From CADEEN01 sp963840805 (GTDB taxonomy: Bacteria > Pseudomonadota > Gammaproteobacteria > Burkholderiales > Burkholderiaceae_C), in assembly GCA_963840805.1 (NCBI GenBank), contig CAWJAJ010000015.1, forward strand, positions 62,001 to 126,000: DNA of 64,000 nucleotides, written 5' to 3'. The stretch's first letter is position 1; each line of letters opens with the position of its first letter. Positions 51,312-60,085 of this stretch are shown here, one piece after another. The notes below the pieces were generated by a model, which saw only the letters and a program-made list of their open reading frames with translations, ran no database searches and was not told the DNA's origin. The position numbers and the translations under genes were made by a program.

Positions 51312-52466
51312 CTACTGTTTGTCCGACGGCACCTTGCCGTCGACGCCCTTGACGTAGAAGTTGATGCCGAGCATGAACTTGTCGTCGGGCATCTTGTCCT
51401 TCTCGACCACCGTCTTGCCGGACTGGTCGACGACCGGCCCCTTCCACGGGTGGAAGCTGCCGTCCTTCAGGCCGGCCTTGGCTTTCTCGACCGCGGCCTT
51501 CGTCTCGGGGCTGACCTTCTCGCTGATCGACACCAGGTCGATCGCGCCCTCCTTGACACCCCACCAGACCTGCTGCGTCTTCCAACTGCCATCGAGTGCT
51601 TCCTTGACGGCCTGCTTGTAGTACGGGCCCCAGTTGATGACGGCCGACGCCAGGTGCGCCTCCTTGGCGTAGGCGCTCATGTCGCTGTCCCAGCCGAAAG
51701 CCAGCTTCTTGTTCTTCTCGGCCGTCTGCAGCACCGAACTCGAATCGGTGTTCTGGAACAGCACGTCGGCGCCCTGGTTGATCAGGCTCTGCGCGGCCTC
51801 GCCTTCCTTCGGCGGATCGAACCACTTGCCGATCCAGACCACCTTGGTCTTGATCTTCGGGTTGATGCTCTGCGCGCCGAGCGTGAAGCTGTTGATGTTG
51901 CGGATGACCTCGGGAATCGGGATCGAACCGACCACGCCCAGCGTGTTGCTCTTGGTTGCCGCGCCGGCCACGATGCCGGCCAGATACGCGCCTTCGTAGG
52001 TGCGGCTGTCGTAGGTGCGCATGTTCTCGGCGGTCTTGAAGCCGGTGGCGTGCTCGAACTTCACGCCCTTCTCGTCGGCGGCGACCTTCATCATCGGGTC
52101 CATGTAGCCGAAGGTGGTGCCGAAGACGAGCTTGTTGCCCTCGCTGACCATCTGCCGGATCACGCGCTCGGCGTCCGCCGCCTCGGGCACGTTCTCGACG
52201 TAGCTGGTCTTGACCTTGTCGCCGAACTCGGCCTCGACCGCCTTGCGGCCGGCGTCATGCGCAAACGTCCAGCCTGCATCGCCCACCGGGCCGACGTACG
52301 CGAAGGCGATCTTCAAGGGCTCGGCCTTGGGTGCCGCCGCCGCCGACGCCGCCGGCGCCGCGGCCACCGGCGCCTCCTTCTTGCTGCAGCCCACCAGTGC
52401 GGCCGTGGCCGCAACGGCCGCCAGCGCAGCCAACCGGATCATGTGACGCTTGGGGGTGTCGATCAT
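51312..52466 (-). CDS. BMP-family lipoprotein, ABC solute-binding protein for purine nucleosides (PnrA-like)
   Basis: A 384-residue lipoprotein: signal with lipobox (AATAALVGCSKKEAP), an Ala/Pro linker, then LKIAFAYVGPVGDAGWTFAH, GTTFGYMDPMMKVAADEKG, TYEGAYLAGIVAGAATKS, WFDPPKEGEAAQSLINQGAD and FGWDSDMSAYAKEAH. ATG 52466 with a GAGGAG site is the start. The fold binds purine nucleosides in characterised members. It is a paralogue of the protein at 46.9-48.0 kb. The frame is intact, and a terminator follows. No transporter permease is in the window. Confidence 0.92.
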   Translation of the reverse strand: MIDTPKRHMIRLAALAAVAATAALVGCSKKEAPVAAAPAASAAAAPKAEPLKIAFAYVGPVGDAGWTFAHDAGRKAVEAEFGDKVKTSYVENVPEAADAERVIRQMVSEGNKLVFGTTFGYMDPMMKVAADEKGVKFEHATGFKTAENMRTYDSRTYEGAYLAGIVAGAATKSNTLGVVGSIPIPEVIRNINSFTLGAQSINPKIKTKVVWIGKWFDPPKEGEAAQSLINQGADVLFQNTDSSSVLQTAEKNKKLAFGWDSDMSAYAKEAHLASAVINWGPYYKQAVKEALDGSWKTQQVWWGVKEGAIDLVSISEKVSPETKAAVEKAKAGLKDGSFHPWKGPVVDQSGKTVVEKDKMPDDKFMLGINFYVKGVDGKVPSDKQ

Positions 52467-52621
52467 GGGTTCTCCTCGGGAGTGACGAAAGGGGGGATGC
52501 CGGGGCGGCAATTATGGTCGTTCGCCGCGCATGTTCGCATGCTGGCCGGGGCGGCGCATATGACCGGAGCGATAACGGGTATCCGGGGTGCCGCATGTCG
52601 CCGGCACCGGCAGCGGCGTCG

Positions 52622-53332
52622 TCAGTCGCGCATCAGCGCGAGCACCTCGGATTGGAATTCACGCTGGTACAGGATCCACACCACGCCCGCACTGCCCAGT
52701 GCCAGCGCGAGCGGCGAGAACAGCCACGCCGACGCGGCGAAGGCGAAGTAGTAGCCGCGCAAGCCATCGTTGAACGCTTCCGCGGCCAGCCCGACCACGC
52801 CGCCGGCGCGGTCGGCGAAGCGCTCGCGCGCTGCCTCGCCGAGTTGCGCGAACTCGTCGTGTTCGGGTGCCGACGCCACCAGCAGCGCGCCGAAGCTGTA
52901 CTGGCGCAGGCTCCACGTGAAGCGGAAGAAGGCGTAGACGAAGATGCCGGTCAGCAGCAGCAGCTTCAGGTCGAGCACCACCGCCGAGGTGCGCGCGGCA
53001 AACGGGATCTCCGCCACCAGCGCACTGGCGTGGTCGCCGGTGCCCAGCAGCGCGAGCAGGCCGCCGATGATCAGGATCGTCGTCGAGGCAAAGAAGCTCG
53101 GGCTGGTGGACAGGTTCTGCACCACCACGCCGTCGACGACCCGCACCTCACGCTTGGTGGCTTGCAGCATCCACTGCCGTCGCACCCGGTTGCTCGCCGC
53201 GAGCAGCGAGGGCTGTACCTCGGCGCGTTGCCTGGCGAAGCGTGCATAGCCGATCCAGGCGACGAAGAACGCGCCGAGCGCCAGCCAGTCCCACAGCGTC
53301 AGCGCGGTCGCCAGGCGTCGCAAGGTTTCCAT
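52622..53332 (-). CDS. DUF599 family membrane protein
   Basis: A 236-residue protein with four hydrophobic segments: LWDWLALGAFFVAWIGYARF, FFASTTILIIGGLLALLG, LLLLTGIFVYAFFRFTWSLR and the C-terminal YYFAFAASAWLFSPLALALG. The DUF599 motifs RRQWMLQATKREVRVVDGVV and RQYSFGALLVASAP are clear. Function unknown. It is a single gene with spacers on both sides; the frame is intact. Confidence 0.88.
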   Translation of the reverse strand: METLRRLATALTLWDWLALGAFFVAWIGYARFARQRAEVQPSLLAASNRVRRQWMLQATKREVRVVDGVVVQNLSTSPSFFASTTILIIGGLLALLGTGDHASALVAEIPFAARTSAVVLDLKLLLLTGIFVYAFFRFTWSLRQYSFGALLVASAPEHDEFAQLGEAARERFADRAGGVVGLAAEAFNDGLRGYYFAFAASAWLFSPLALALGSAGVVWILYQREFQSEVLALMRD

Positions 53333-53402
53333 GGGTGCACTGTAGCGCGCACCCCCCGTCGCCCGCCTTGCGCGGCCGCGGCCGCGAGCCGTCGATTGCC
53401 CG

Positions 53403-53810
53403 TCAGGCGGCGGCGCGGCGGCCGTCCAGGCTGAGGCTGCCCGCACCGAAGCCGAAGACCATCAACAGCCCACCGATGACTGACAGGTTCTTCATGAACA
53501 TCAGCTGCTGCATCATCTGCTGGTCGGCCGGCAGGGCCCAGAAGTTGTGGAACAGCACGCTGGCCAGCGCGGTGAACGCGGCCAGCGCGAGCGCCGCCCA
53601 GCGGGCCTGCCAGCCGACGATCAACATCACACCGCCAACTGTTTCGAGCAGCGCCGTGGCAAACGCCAGCAAGCTCGGCAGCGGCAGGCCCTGGCTGGCG
53701 ATGTAGCCCGCCGTGCCTTCCAGGCCGGTGAACTTGCTGATGCCGGCCAGCACGAACATCAGTGCCAGCAGGAAGCGCGCAATCAGAATGGGGACGCCTT
53801 GGGTGTTCAT
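53403..53810 (-). CDS. DoxX family membrane protein
   Basis: A 135-residue four-helix protein: ILIARFLLALMFVLAGISKF, then YIASQGLPLPSLLAFATALL, ETVGGVMLIVGWQARWAALA and NLSVIGGLLMVFGFGAGSLS. This is the DoxX/YphA group, often found beside thiol or quinone redox enzymes. The stop of the WrbA-like gene overlaps its ATG (ATGA), so the two are coupled; a role in redox balance at the membrane is inferred from that. Confidence 0.9.
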   Translation of the reverse strand: MNTQGVPILIARFLLALMFVLAGISKFTGLEGTAGYIASQGLPLPSLLAFATALLETVGGVMLIVGWQARWAALALAAFTALASVLFHNFWALPADQQMMQQLMFMKNLSVIGGLLMVFGFGAGSLSLDGRRAAA

Positions 53811-54409
53811 GCAGTTTCTCCTTCCAGTTCGGGTTGGGCGATCGGCAGGCGCGGTGGCACCAGCAACGTCATGGCTTCGGCCACGCGGCGGCCGAACTGC
53901 CGGGCCGTTTCGAGGTCGCCCGGCACCATCTCGTCGGGGGAGGCATCCGACGGCGTCGCGGTCATCAGGCCGGACGACGAGGCCACATAGTTGAGGTCGT
54001 TGCGCGTCGCGGCCTTGCTGTTGGACGGCATCATGCCGGTGCCCACCCACAGCATCGAATGCTGCTGGCTGAGCGTGAAGAAGTAGTGCAGCGTCGACAG
54101 CTTGTCGCCGTTCATCGACGCCGAGTTGGTGAAGCCCGCCGCGAGCTTGTTCTTCCAGTGCTGGCCGTACCAGGCCTTGCTCGAGGCGTCGGCGAACTTC
54201 TTGAACTGCCAGCTCACGCTGCCCATGTAGGTCGGCGAACCGAACACGATCGCGTCGGCCGCGGCCAGTTGCTCCCAGCCCCCGACCGGCAGGTTGCCCT
54301 CGGCGTCGATGGCCAGCAGCGTGCCGCCACTGCCGGCGGCCACCGCCTCGGCGACCTTGCGGGTGTGGCCGTAGCCGCTGTGATAGACGATGACGATCTT
54401 CTTGCTCAT
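53807..54409 (-). CDS. WrbA-like flavodoxin family NAD(P)H:quinone oxidoreductase
   Basis: A 200-residue flavodoxin-fold protein. KIVIVYHSGYGHTRKVAEAV is the FMN phosphate loop, VFGSPTYMGSVSWQFKKFAD the second FMN loop, and KLAAGFTNSASMNGDKLSTL the WrbA-type stretch. It should reduce quinones by two electrons and avoid semiquinone radicals. It is the middle gene of pirin, WrbA-like, DoxX, all on the minus strand and facing away from the LysR gene, which is the likely regulator. Confidence 0.9.
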   Translation of the reverse strand: MSKKIVIVYHSGYGHTRKVAEAVAAGSGGTLLAIDAEGNLPVGGWEQLAAADAIVFGSPTYMGSVSWQFKKFADASSKAWYGQHWKNKLAAGFTNSASMNGDKLSTLHYFFTLSQQHSMLWVGTGMMPSNSKAATRNDLNYVASSSGLMTATPSDASPDEMVPGDLETARQFGRRVAEAMTLLVPPRLPIAQPELEGETA

Positions 54410-54443
54410 GGAACTGCCTTTCGATGGGGAATTGAAATCGGCC

Positions 54444-55148
<705 letters not shown>

Positions 55149-55209
55149 GGTCGTGTCCTTCAATGGCGTTACTGTAGGCAGAGCCCGCCGCCGCGGGACC
55201 CGCGCACCG

Positions 55210-55226
55210 TTGAAGCCCACGTTCAA
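55210..55226. promoter_or_regulatory. Palindrome TTGAA-N7-TTCAA between pirin and lysR, likely LysR-type operator
   Basis: TTGAAGCCCACGTTCAA is an interrupted palindrome in the 91-bp divergent spacer, 14 bp before the lysR ATG. Its size and dyad fit a LysR-type regulator recognition site that would control both lysR and the pirin-wrbA-doxX operon. Confidence 0.55.
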
Positions 55227-55239
55227 ATAAGATGAACCA

Positions 55240-56241
55240 ATGAGCAGCAGCCGCAATGCCCTGACGCCCGAAGCCCTGTCGATGGTGGACACCATCGCGC
55301 GCGCCGGCAGCTTTGCCGCGGCGGCGCGCGAGCTCGGCAAGGTGCCGTCGGCGCTGACCTACAGCGTGCGCCAGCTCGAAGACGCGCTCGACGTGCTGCT
55401 GTTCGACCGCCGCTCGGGCCAGGCGCGCCTCACCGCGGCCGGCGAGGAACTGCTCGCCGAAGGCCGCCGCCTGCTGGCCGAGATGGACGCCGTCGCCAAT
55501 CGCGTGCGCCGCGTCTCGTGCGGCTGGGAGACGCAGCTCACGGTGGCGGCCGACGGCGTCGTGTCGCGCCTTACGCTGTTCGAGCTGTGCGAAGCCTTCT
55601 ACGCGCTGCGCCCGGACGGCGATCGCCCCGACAACGGGCCCGGTACTCGCCTGCGGCTGCGCACCGAGGTGCTGGCCGGCACCTGGGAGGCCCTGCTATC
55701 GGGCGAGGCCGACCTGGCGATCGGCGTCGGCATCGGTGGCACGGCGGCACCGGCGGGCATCGAATTGCGCCCGCTCGGTGAGATCGATTTCTTGTTCGCG
55801 GTCGCGCCGCACCACCCGCTGGCGGCGTACGACGGCGTGATTCCCGACGACGAGCTGATGCGCCACCGCGCGGTCGCGGTAGCCGATTCGGCACGCCGCC
55901 ATGAACCGCGCAGCTTCAACCTGCTGCCGGGGCAGGAGGTGTTCACGGTGGCTTCGGTGCAGGCCAAGCTCGAGGCACAGTTGCGTTGCCTGGGCTGCGG
56001 CTTCCTGGCCGAGCCGCTGGCGCGCGAGCACATCCGCGCCGGCCACCTGGTGGTCAAGCGGGTGCAGCGCGAGCCCGCCCGCGCCCGCCTCGGCTATGCC
56101 TGGCGCGGCGCGGCGACGCCGCGGCCGAAGAAGGCGCCGCAAGGCCTGGCGCTGGCCTGGTGGCTCGAGCAGCTGGCCAGCGGCGCCACCCGCAAGGCGC
56201 TGATCGAGCGCCACACCGGCATGCCGCAGGCCGTCGACTGA
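55240..56241 (+). CDS. LysR-family transcriptional regulator
   Basis: A 333-residue LTTR. The N-terminal winged HTH has LSMVDTIARAGSFAAAAREL and VPSALTYSVRQLEDALDVLL, FDRRSGQARLTAAGEELLAE. The effector domain (about 95-300) contains LRTEVLAGTWEALLSGEADL and the family pattern GCGFLAEPLAREHI. Divergent to pirin-wrbA-doxX, it probably regulates them; related regulators next to pirin and quinone-reductase genes respond to electrophiles. The frame is intact. The gene is followed immediately by an 84-bp tandem repeat. Confidence 0.92.
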   Translation: MSSSRNALTPEALSMVDTIARAGSFAAAARELGKVPSALTYSVRQLEDALDVLLFDRRSGQARLTAAGEELLAEGRRLLAEMDAVANRVRRVSCGWETQLTVAADGVVSRLTLFELCEAFYALRPDGDRPDNGPGTRLRLRTEVLAGTWEALLSGEADLAIGVGIGGTAAPAGIELRPLGEIDFLFAVAPHHPLAAYDGVIPDDELMRHRAVAVADSARRHEPRSFNLLPGQEVFTVASVQAKLEAQLRCLGCGFLAEPLAREHIRAGHLVVKRVQREPARARLGYAWRGAATPRPKKAPQGLALAWWLEQLASGATRKALIERHTGMPQAVD

Positions 56242-56244
56242 CGA

Positions 56245-56411
56245 CATGACAGCCCCTCGCTCGCTGCGCTCGCACTCCCCCGCGGGGAGGCTCAGGCCGA
56301 CGCTTGGGAGCGGCCCGGCGCTGGCCGGCATGACAGCCCCTCGCTCGCTGCGCTCGCACTCCCCCGCGGGGAGGCTCAGGCCGACGCTTGGGAGCGGCCC
56401 GGCGCTGGCCT
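56245..56411 (+). repeat. 84-bp sequence in two tandem copies
   Basis: The unit CATGACAGCCCCTCGCTCGC...GGCGCTGGCC occurs at 56245-56328 and again at 56329-56411 with no visible difference over more than 80 bp. Inside each unit is a C-run/G-run palindrome (ACTCCCCCGCGGGGAG) like those in the hyf-like operon. The perfect identity shows a recent duplication, or an assembly duplication. Confidence 0.85.
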
Positions 56412-56429
56412 GAGCGCGCGGCTACGAGC

Positions 56430-57329
56430 GTGTACATCGGCCGCTTCGCGCCCTCGCCCAGCGGCCCGCTGCACGCCGGCTCGTTGGTGGCGGCGCTGGC
56501 GAGCTGGCTCGACGCGCGCGCGCATGGCGGCCGCTGGCTGCTGCGCTTCGAGGATGTCGACGGCCCGCGCACGGTGCCCGGCGCCGACGCCGAGATCGCG
56601 CACCAGCTCACCGCACTCGGCCTCGCACCCGACGAGCCGCCGCTGTGGCAGTCGCAGCGCGGCGCGCACTACGCAGCCGCGTTGCAGCAGTTGCGCATGG
56701 CCGGCCTGGTGTATCCCTGTGGCTGCACGCGGCGCGACATCGATGCCGAGCTGGCGGCGCTCGGCCTGCCGGCGCAGCGCGGTGCTGACCGCGTCTACCC
56801 CGGCACCTGCCGCGACGGCCTCAAAGGCAAGCCTGCGCGCGCGTGGCGCCTGCGCTGTGGCGATGACGAAGCGCCGGTGTTCATCGACTGGCTGGACCGC
56901 CGCCTCGGCCCGCAGCACCAGGACGTGACGCACGCCGTCGGCGACTTCGTGCTGCAACGCGCCGATGGCCCCTGGGCCTACCAGTTGGCGGTGGTCGTCG
57001 ACGACGCCGCGCAAGGCGTCACCGACGTCGTGCGCGGCGAAGACCTGGCCGACAACACCGCGCGCCAGATCCACCTGCAGCGCCTGCTCGGCGTGCCGAC
57101 GCCGCGCTACCTGCACACGCCGCTGGTGCGCGATGCGCGCGGCGAGAAGCTGTCCAAGAGCAACGGCGCCGCACCGATCGACACGCGCGACCCGCTGGCC
57201 GCGCTGCGCGCCACCGCGGTGGTGTTGAACCTCGCGGTGCCCGACAGTGCCGACATCGACACCTGGTTGCAGCGCGCGGTGGCCGCCTGGCGCCGCCGCT
57301 GGCGCCAGGACCCCGACGCGGCTGTGTAG
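56430..57329 (+). CDS. gluQ: Glutamyl-Q tRNA(Asp) synthetase
   Basis: A 299-residue paralogue of the glutamyl-tRNA synthetase catalytic core, without an anticodon-binding domain. It attaches glutamate to queuosine in tRNA-Asp. Seen: YIGRFAPSPSGPLHAGSLVA (HIGH-type loop), RFEDVDGPRTVPGADAEIAH, a zinc-type CGCTRRDID, CRDGLKGKPARAWRLRC, QLAVVVDDAAQGVTDVVRGE and the KMSKS-like GEKLSKSNGAAP. GTG 56430 is the family start; longer in-frame starts come from the tandem repeat. The frame is intact. Confidence 0.92.
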   Translation: MYIGRFAPSPSGPLHAGSLVAALASWLDARAHGGRWLLRFEDVDGPRTVPGADAEIAHQLTALGLAPDEPPLWQSQRGAHYAAALQQLRMAGLVYPCGCTRRDIDAELAALGLPAQRGADRVYPGTCRDGLKGKPARAWRLRCGDDEAPVFIDWLDRRLGPQHQDVTHAVGDFVLQRADGPWAYQLAVVVDDAAQGVTDVVRGEDLADNTARQIHLQRLLGVPTPRYLHTPLVRDARGEKLSKSNGAAPIDTRDPLAALRATAVVLNLAVPDSADIDTWLQRAVAAWRRRWRQDPDAAV

Positions 57330-57367
57330 CATCGCGGTTTGTCATCCCAACCCGAGGCGAACGCCCC

Positions 57368-57724
57368 ATGACCACCACCCCGAGCGGCCTGCATTACGAA
57401 GACACCACCGTCGGCAACGGCGCCACCGCACAGGCCGGCAGCGCCGTCACCGTGCACTACACCGGCTGGCTGTATGACCCCACGAGCGACAACGGCCGCG
57501 GCCGCAAGTTCGACTCCAGCAAGGACCGCCGCGACCCGTTCAGGTTCGACCTCGGCGCCGGCATGGTCATTCGCGGCTGGGACGAAGGCGTGCAGGGCAT
57601 GCAGGTCGGCGGCACGCGCGTGCTGCGCATTCCACCCGAACTCGGCTACGGCAGCCGCGGCGCCGGCGGCGTGATCCCGCCGAACGCCACGCTGGTGTTC
57701 GAGGTGGAGTTGCTGGGCGTGTGA
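57368..57724 (+). CDS. FKBP-type peptidyl-prolyl cis-trans isomerase
   Basis: A 118-residue single FKBP domain: SGLHYEDTTVGNGATAQAGS, VTVHYTGWLYDP, KFDSSKDRRDPFRFDLGAGM, VIRGWDEGVQGMQVGGTRVL, RIPPELGYGSRGAGGVIPPN and ATLVFEVELLGV. All the usual pocket residues (Tyr, Phe, Asp, Trp, Tyr) are in place. With no signal peptide it is cytoplasmic. It catalyses proline isomerisation in folding proteins. Confidence 0.95.
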   Translation: MTTTPSGLHYEDTTVGNGATAQAGSAVTVHYTGWLYDPTSDNGRGRKFDSSKDRRDPFRFDLGAGMVIRGWDEGVQGMQVGGTRVLRIPPELGYGSRGAGGVIPPNATLVFEVELLGV

Positions 57725-57740
57725 CGGCGCGCCCGGCGCT

Positions 57741-58679
57741 TCAGCGCAGCAGCGGCTCCAGGTTCGCCAGCATGTCGTCGACCATCGCCTGCAGGTCGTA
57801 GCGCGGGCGCCAGCCCCAGTCGCGCTGCGCGGCGCTGTCGTCGATCGAGCGCGGCCACGAGGCAGCGATGGCCTGGCGGAAGTCGGGCGCGCTGTCCATC
57901 GTGAAGGCCGGCACGCGCCGGCGGATCGCCGCGGCGATCTCGAGCGGCGTGAAGCTGATGCCGGCCAGGTTGTACGAGCCGCGCTCGCGCACCGCGTCGG
58001 CCGGCGCTTCCATCAGCTGCAGCGTGGCGCGGATCGCATCGGGCATGTACATCATCGGCAACGCCTGATCGTCGCGCAGGAAACAGGTGTAGCGGCCGGC
58101 CTTCAACGCCGCGTGGAAGATCTCCACCGCGTAATCGGTGGTGCCGCCGCCGGGGGGCGTCTTCCAGCTGATCAGGCCCGGGTAGCGCAGGCTGCGCACA
58201 TCGACGCCGTGGTGGCGGTGGTACCACGCACACCAGCCTTCGCCGGCCAGCTTGCTGATGCCATACACGGTGGTCGGGTCCATCACCGTCTTCTGCGGCG
58301 TGTGGTCCTGCGGCGTACTGGGCCCGAACGCGGCGATCGAGCTGGGCCAGAAGATGCGCTCGAGCTTGTGCGAGCGTGCAACCTCGAGCACGTTCAGCAA
58401 CCCCCTCATGTTCAGGTCCCAGGCCCACATCGGGTGTTTCTCGCCGCGCGCCGACAGCGCTGCCGCGAGGTGATAGACCTGCGTGACGGCGTGGCGCTCG
58501 ACGATGCTGGTCAGCGCGCCGATGTCGGTGCAGTCGAGCGTCTCGTGCACCAGCCCCGGCACGCGCCCCTGCGGCGCGAGGTCGCTGGTGACGACGGCAG
58601 CGGCGCCGTGCCGCTGCATCAGCTCGGCAGCCAGTTCGGTGCCGATCTGGCCATTGGCGCCGATGATGAGGATCTTCAT
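57741..58679 (-). CDS. Short-chain-type L-threonine 3-dehydrogenase (NAD-dependent epimerase fold)
   Basis: A 312-residue extended SDR protein: MKILIIGANGQIGTELAAEL with the NAD loop GxxGxxG, VYHLAAALSARGEKHPMWAW, FWPSSIAAFGPSTPQ with the catalytic Ser, and VYGISKLAGEGWCAWYHR with Tyr-x3-Lys. The sequence ALSARGEKHP and its place after kbl are typical of SDR-type threonine dehydrogenases, which oxidise threonine to 2-amino-3-ketobutyrate. Its partner Kbl then makes glycine and acetyl-CoA. A dispersed repeat fills the 138-bp gap to kbl and ends 3 bp before this start. Confidence 0.88.
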   Translation of the reverse strand: MKILIIGANGQIGTELAAELMQRHGAAAVVTSDLAPQGRVPGLVHETLDCTDIGALTSIVERHAVTQVYHLAAALSARGEKHPMWAWDLNMRGLLNVLEVARSHKLERIFWPSSIAAFGPSTPQDHTPQKTVMDPTTVYGISKLAGEGWCAWYHRHHGVDVRSLRYPGLISWKTPPGGGTTDYAVEIFHAALKAGRYTCFLRDDQALPMMYMPDAIRATLQLMEAPADAVRERGSYNLAGISFTPLEIAAAIRRRVPAFTMDSAPDFRQAIAASWPRSIDDSAAQRDWGWRPRYDLQAMVDDMLANLEPLLR

Positions 58680-58817
58680 TTCAGTCTTTCATGGCGCCGA
58701 AGCGGTACCCGCCATGCATGAGCCGCTGCAGCCCTGTGGCCGCCGCGGATCCGGCTTCGCCGGTCCGCTGGCCGCGCCCCCTCGAGGGGGAGGCGCCGAA
58801 GGCGCTACGGGGGTGGT
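58680..58817 (-). repeat. Intra-operon repeat between kbl and the threonine dehydrogenase gene (same element as 21231-21374)
   Basis: On the minus strand, in the direction of transcription, it reads GAACCACCCCCGTAGCG, CTCCCCCTCGAGGGGGC, CCAGCGGACCGGCGAAGCC and GGATCCGCGG, and ends TTCGGCGCCATGAAAGACTG just before the downstream ATG. Order, orientation relative to the genes, and position are the same as at 21231-21374. Confidence 0.7.
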
Positions 58818-60014
58818 TCACTTCACCAAGCCCAACTCGCGCCCGGCCAGCGTGAACGCCGCGATGGCGGCCTCGAGGTGCGCGCGCTCGTGCACCGCAC
58901 TGATCTGCACGCGGATGCGCGCCTGACCTCGGGCCACCACCGGGAAGAAGAAGCCGACGACGTAGACGCCGAGCTCGAGCAGCCGCGCCGCCAGCTGCTG
59001 CGCCTTGACCGCGTCGTAGACCATGATCGGCACGATCGGATGCTCGCCGGGCTTGACGTCGAAGCCGGCCGCCGTGATGGCGGCGCGGAACCAGCGCGTG
59101 TTCTCCTCGAGCTTGTCGCGCAGCGCGGTGCTGGCCTCGAGCAGGTCGAGCACCGCGATCGAAGCGCCGGCGATCGCGGGCATCAGCGTGTTCGAGAACA
59201 GGTACGGCCGCGAGCGCTGGCGCAGCAGTTCGACCACCTCGCGGCGCGCCGCGGTGAAGCCGCCCGACGCGCCGCCGAGTGCCTTGCCGAAGGTGCCGGT
59301 GATGATGTCGATCCTGCCGAACACGCCACGATGCTCGTGCGTGCCGCGACCGCGCGCGCCGACGAAGCCGGTGGCGTGGCACTCGTCGATGCCGAGCAGC
59401 GCGTCGTGGCGGTCGCACAGCGCGCGCATCTCGTCGAGCCTGGCGATGGTGCCGTCCATCGAGAACACGCCGTCGGTGAAGACGAGCTTGAACCGCGCGC
59501 CGCCCGCAGCGGCTTCGGCCAGGCAGCGCTCGAGGTCGGCCATGTCGTTGTGCTTGTAGCGAAAGCGCCGTGCCTTGCACAAGCGGATGCCGTCGATGAT
59601 CGAAGCGTGGTTCAGCTCGTCGCTGATGACGGCGTCCTCCTCGCCGAGCAGTGGCTCGAACAGGCCGCCGTTGGCATCGAATGCCGCGGCGTAGAGGATG
59701 GCATCGTCGCAACCGACGAAGCGCGCGATGCGTTGCTCGAGCGTCTTGTGCAGATCCTGCGTACCGCAGATGAAGCGCACGCTGCTCATGCCATAGCCGT
59801 GGCTGGCGAGCGCGTCGTGCGCGGCGGCGATCACCCGCGGGTGCGAGGACAGCCCGAGGTAGTTGTTGGCGCACAGGTTGATCACTTCGCGGCCGTCGGC
59901 CGTCTTCACCTGCGCGCCCTGCGGCGTGACCAGGATGCGTTCGGCCTTGTACAGCCCGGCCTCGCGCAGCGAATCCAGCTCGGACTGAAGACGTTCGAAA
60001 AACGCGGTGTTCAT
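58818..60014 (-). CDS. kbl: Glycine C-acetyltransferase (2-amino-3-ketobutyrate CoA ligase)
   Basis: A 398-residue PLP enzyme of the alpha-oxoamine synthase family that splits 2-amino-3-ketobutyrate with CoA into glycine and acetyl-CoA. Seen: INLCANNYLGLSSHPRVIAA, GYGMSSVRFICGTQDLHKTL, NHASIIDGIRLCKARRFRYK, FTDGVFSMDGTIARLDEMRA, GIDECHATGFVGARGRGTHE and the PLP-lysine motif ITGTFGKALGGASGGFTA. The first gene of the threonine-degradation operon, divergent from an XRE-cupin regulator. The frame is intact. Confidence 0.95.
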   Translation of the reverse strand: MNTAFFERLQSELDSLREAGLYKAERILVTPQGAQVKTADGREVINLCANNYLGLSSHPRVIAAAHDALASHGYGMSSVRFICGTQDLHKTLEQRIARFVGCDDAILYAAAFDANGGLFEPLLGEEDAVISDELNHASIIDGIRLCKARRFRYKHNDMADLERCLAEAAAGGARFKLVFTDGVFSMDGTIARLDEMRALCDRHDALLGIDECHATGFVGARGRGTHEHRGVFGRIDIITGTFGKALGGASGGFTAARREVVELLRQRSRPYLFSNTLMPAIAGASIAVLDLLEASTALRDKLEENTRWFRAAITAAGFDVKPGEHPIVPIMVYDAVKAQQLAARLLELGVYVVGFFFPVVARGQARIRVQISAVHERAHLEAAIAAFTLAGRELGLVK

Positions 60015-60048
60015 GGTGCGGCGGCTCCTGATGATGCAGAATGCGCTT

Positions 60049-60083
60049 GTTCGATGTTCAGCCTGTCGTTCAGTATATCGAAC
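60049..60083. promoter_or_regulatory. Inverted repeat GTTCGAT-N21-ATCGAAC in the kbl / regulator intergenic region
   Basis: Perfect 7-bp arms at 60049-60055 and 60077-60083 enclose two direct GTTCAG repeats (60056-60061 and 60068-60073). It lies between the divergent kbl start (60014) and the XRE-cupin start (60086). The position and dyad fit an operator for the regulator, controlling both genes. Confidence 0.5.
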
Positions 60084-60085
60084 GG

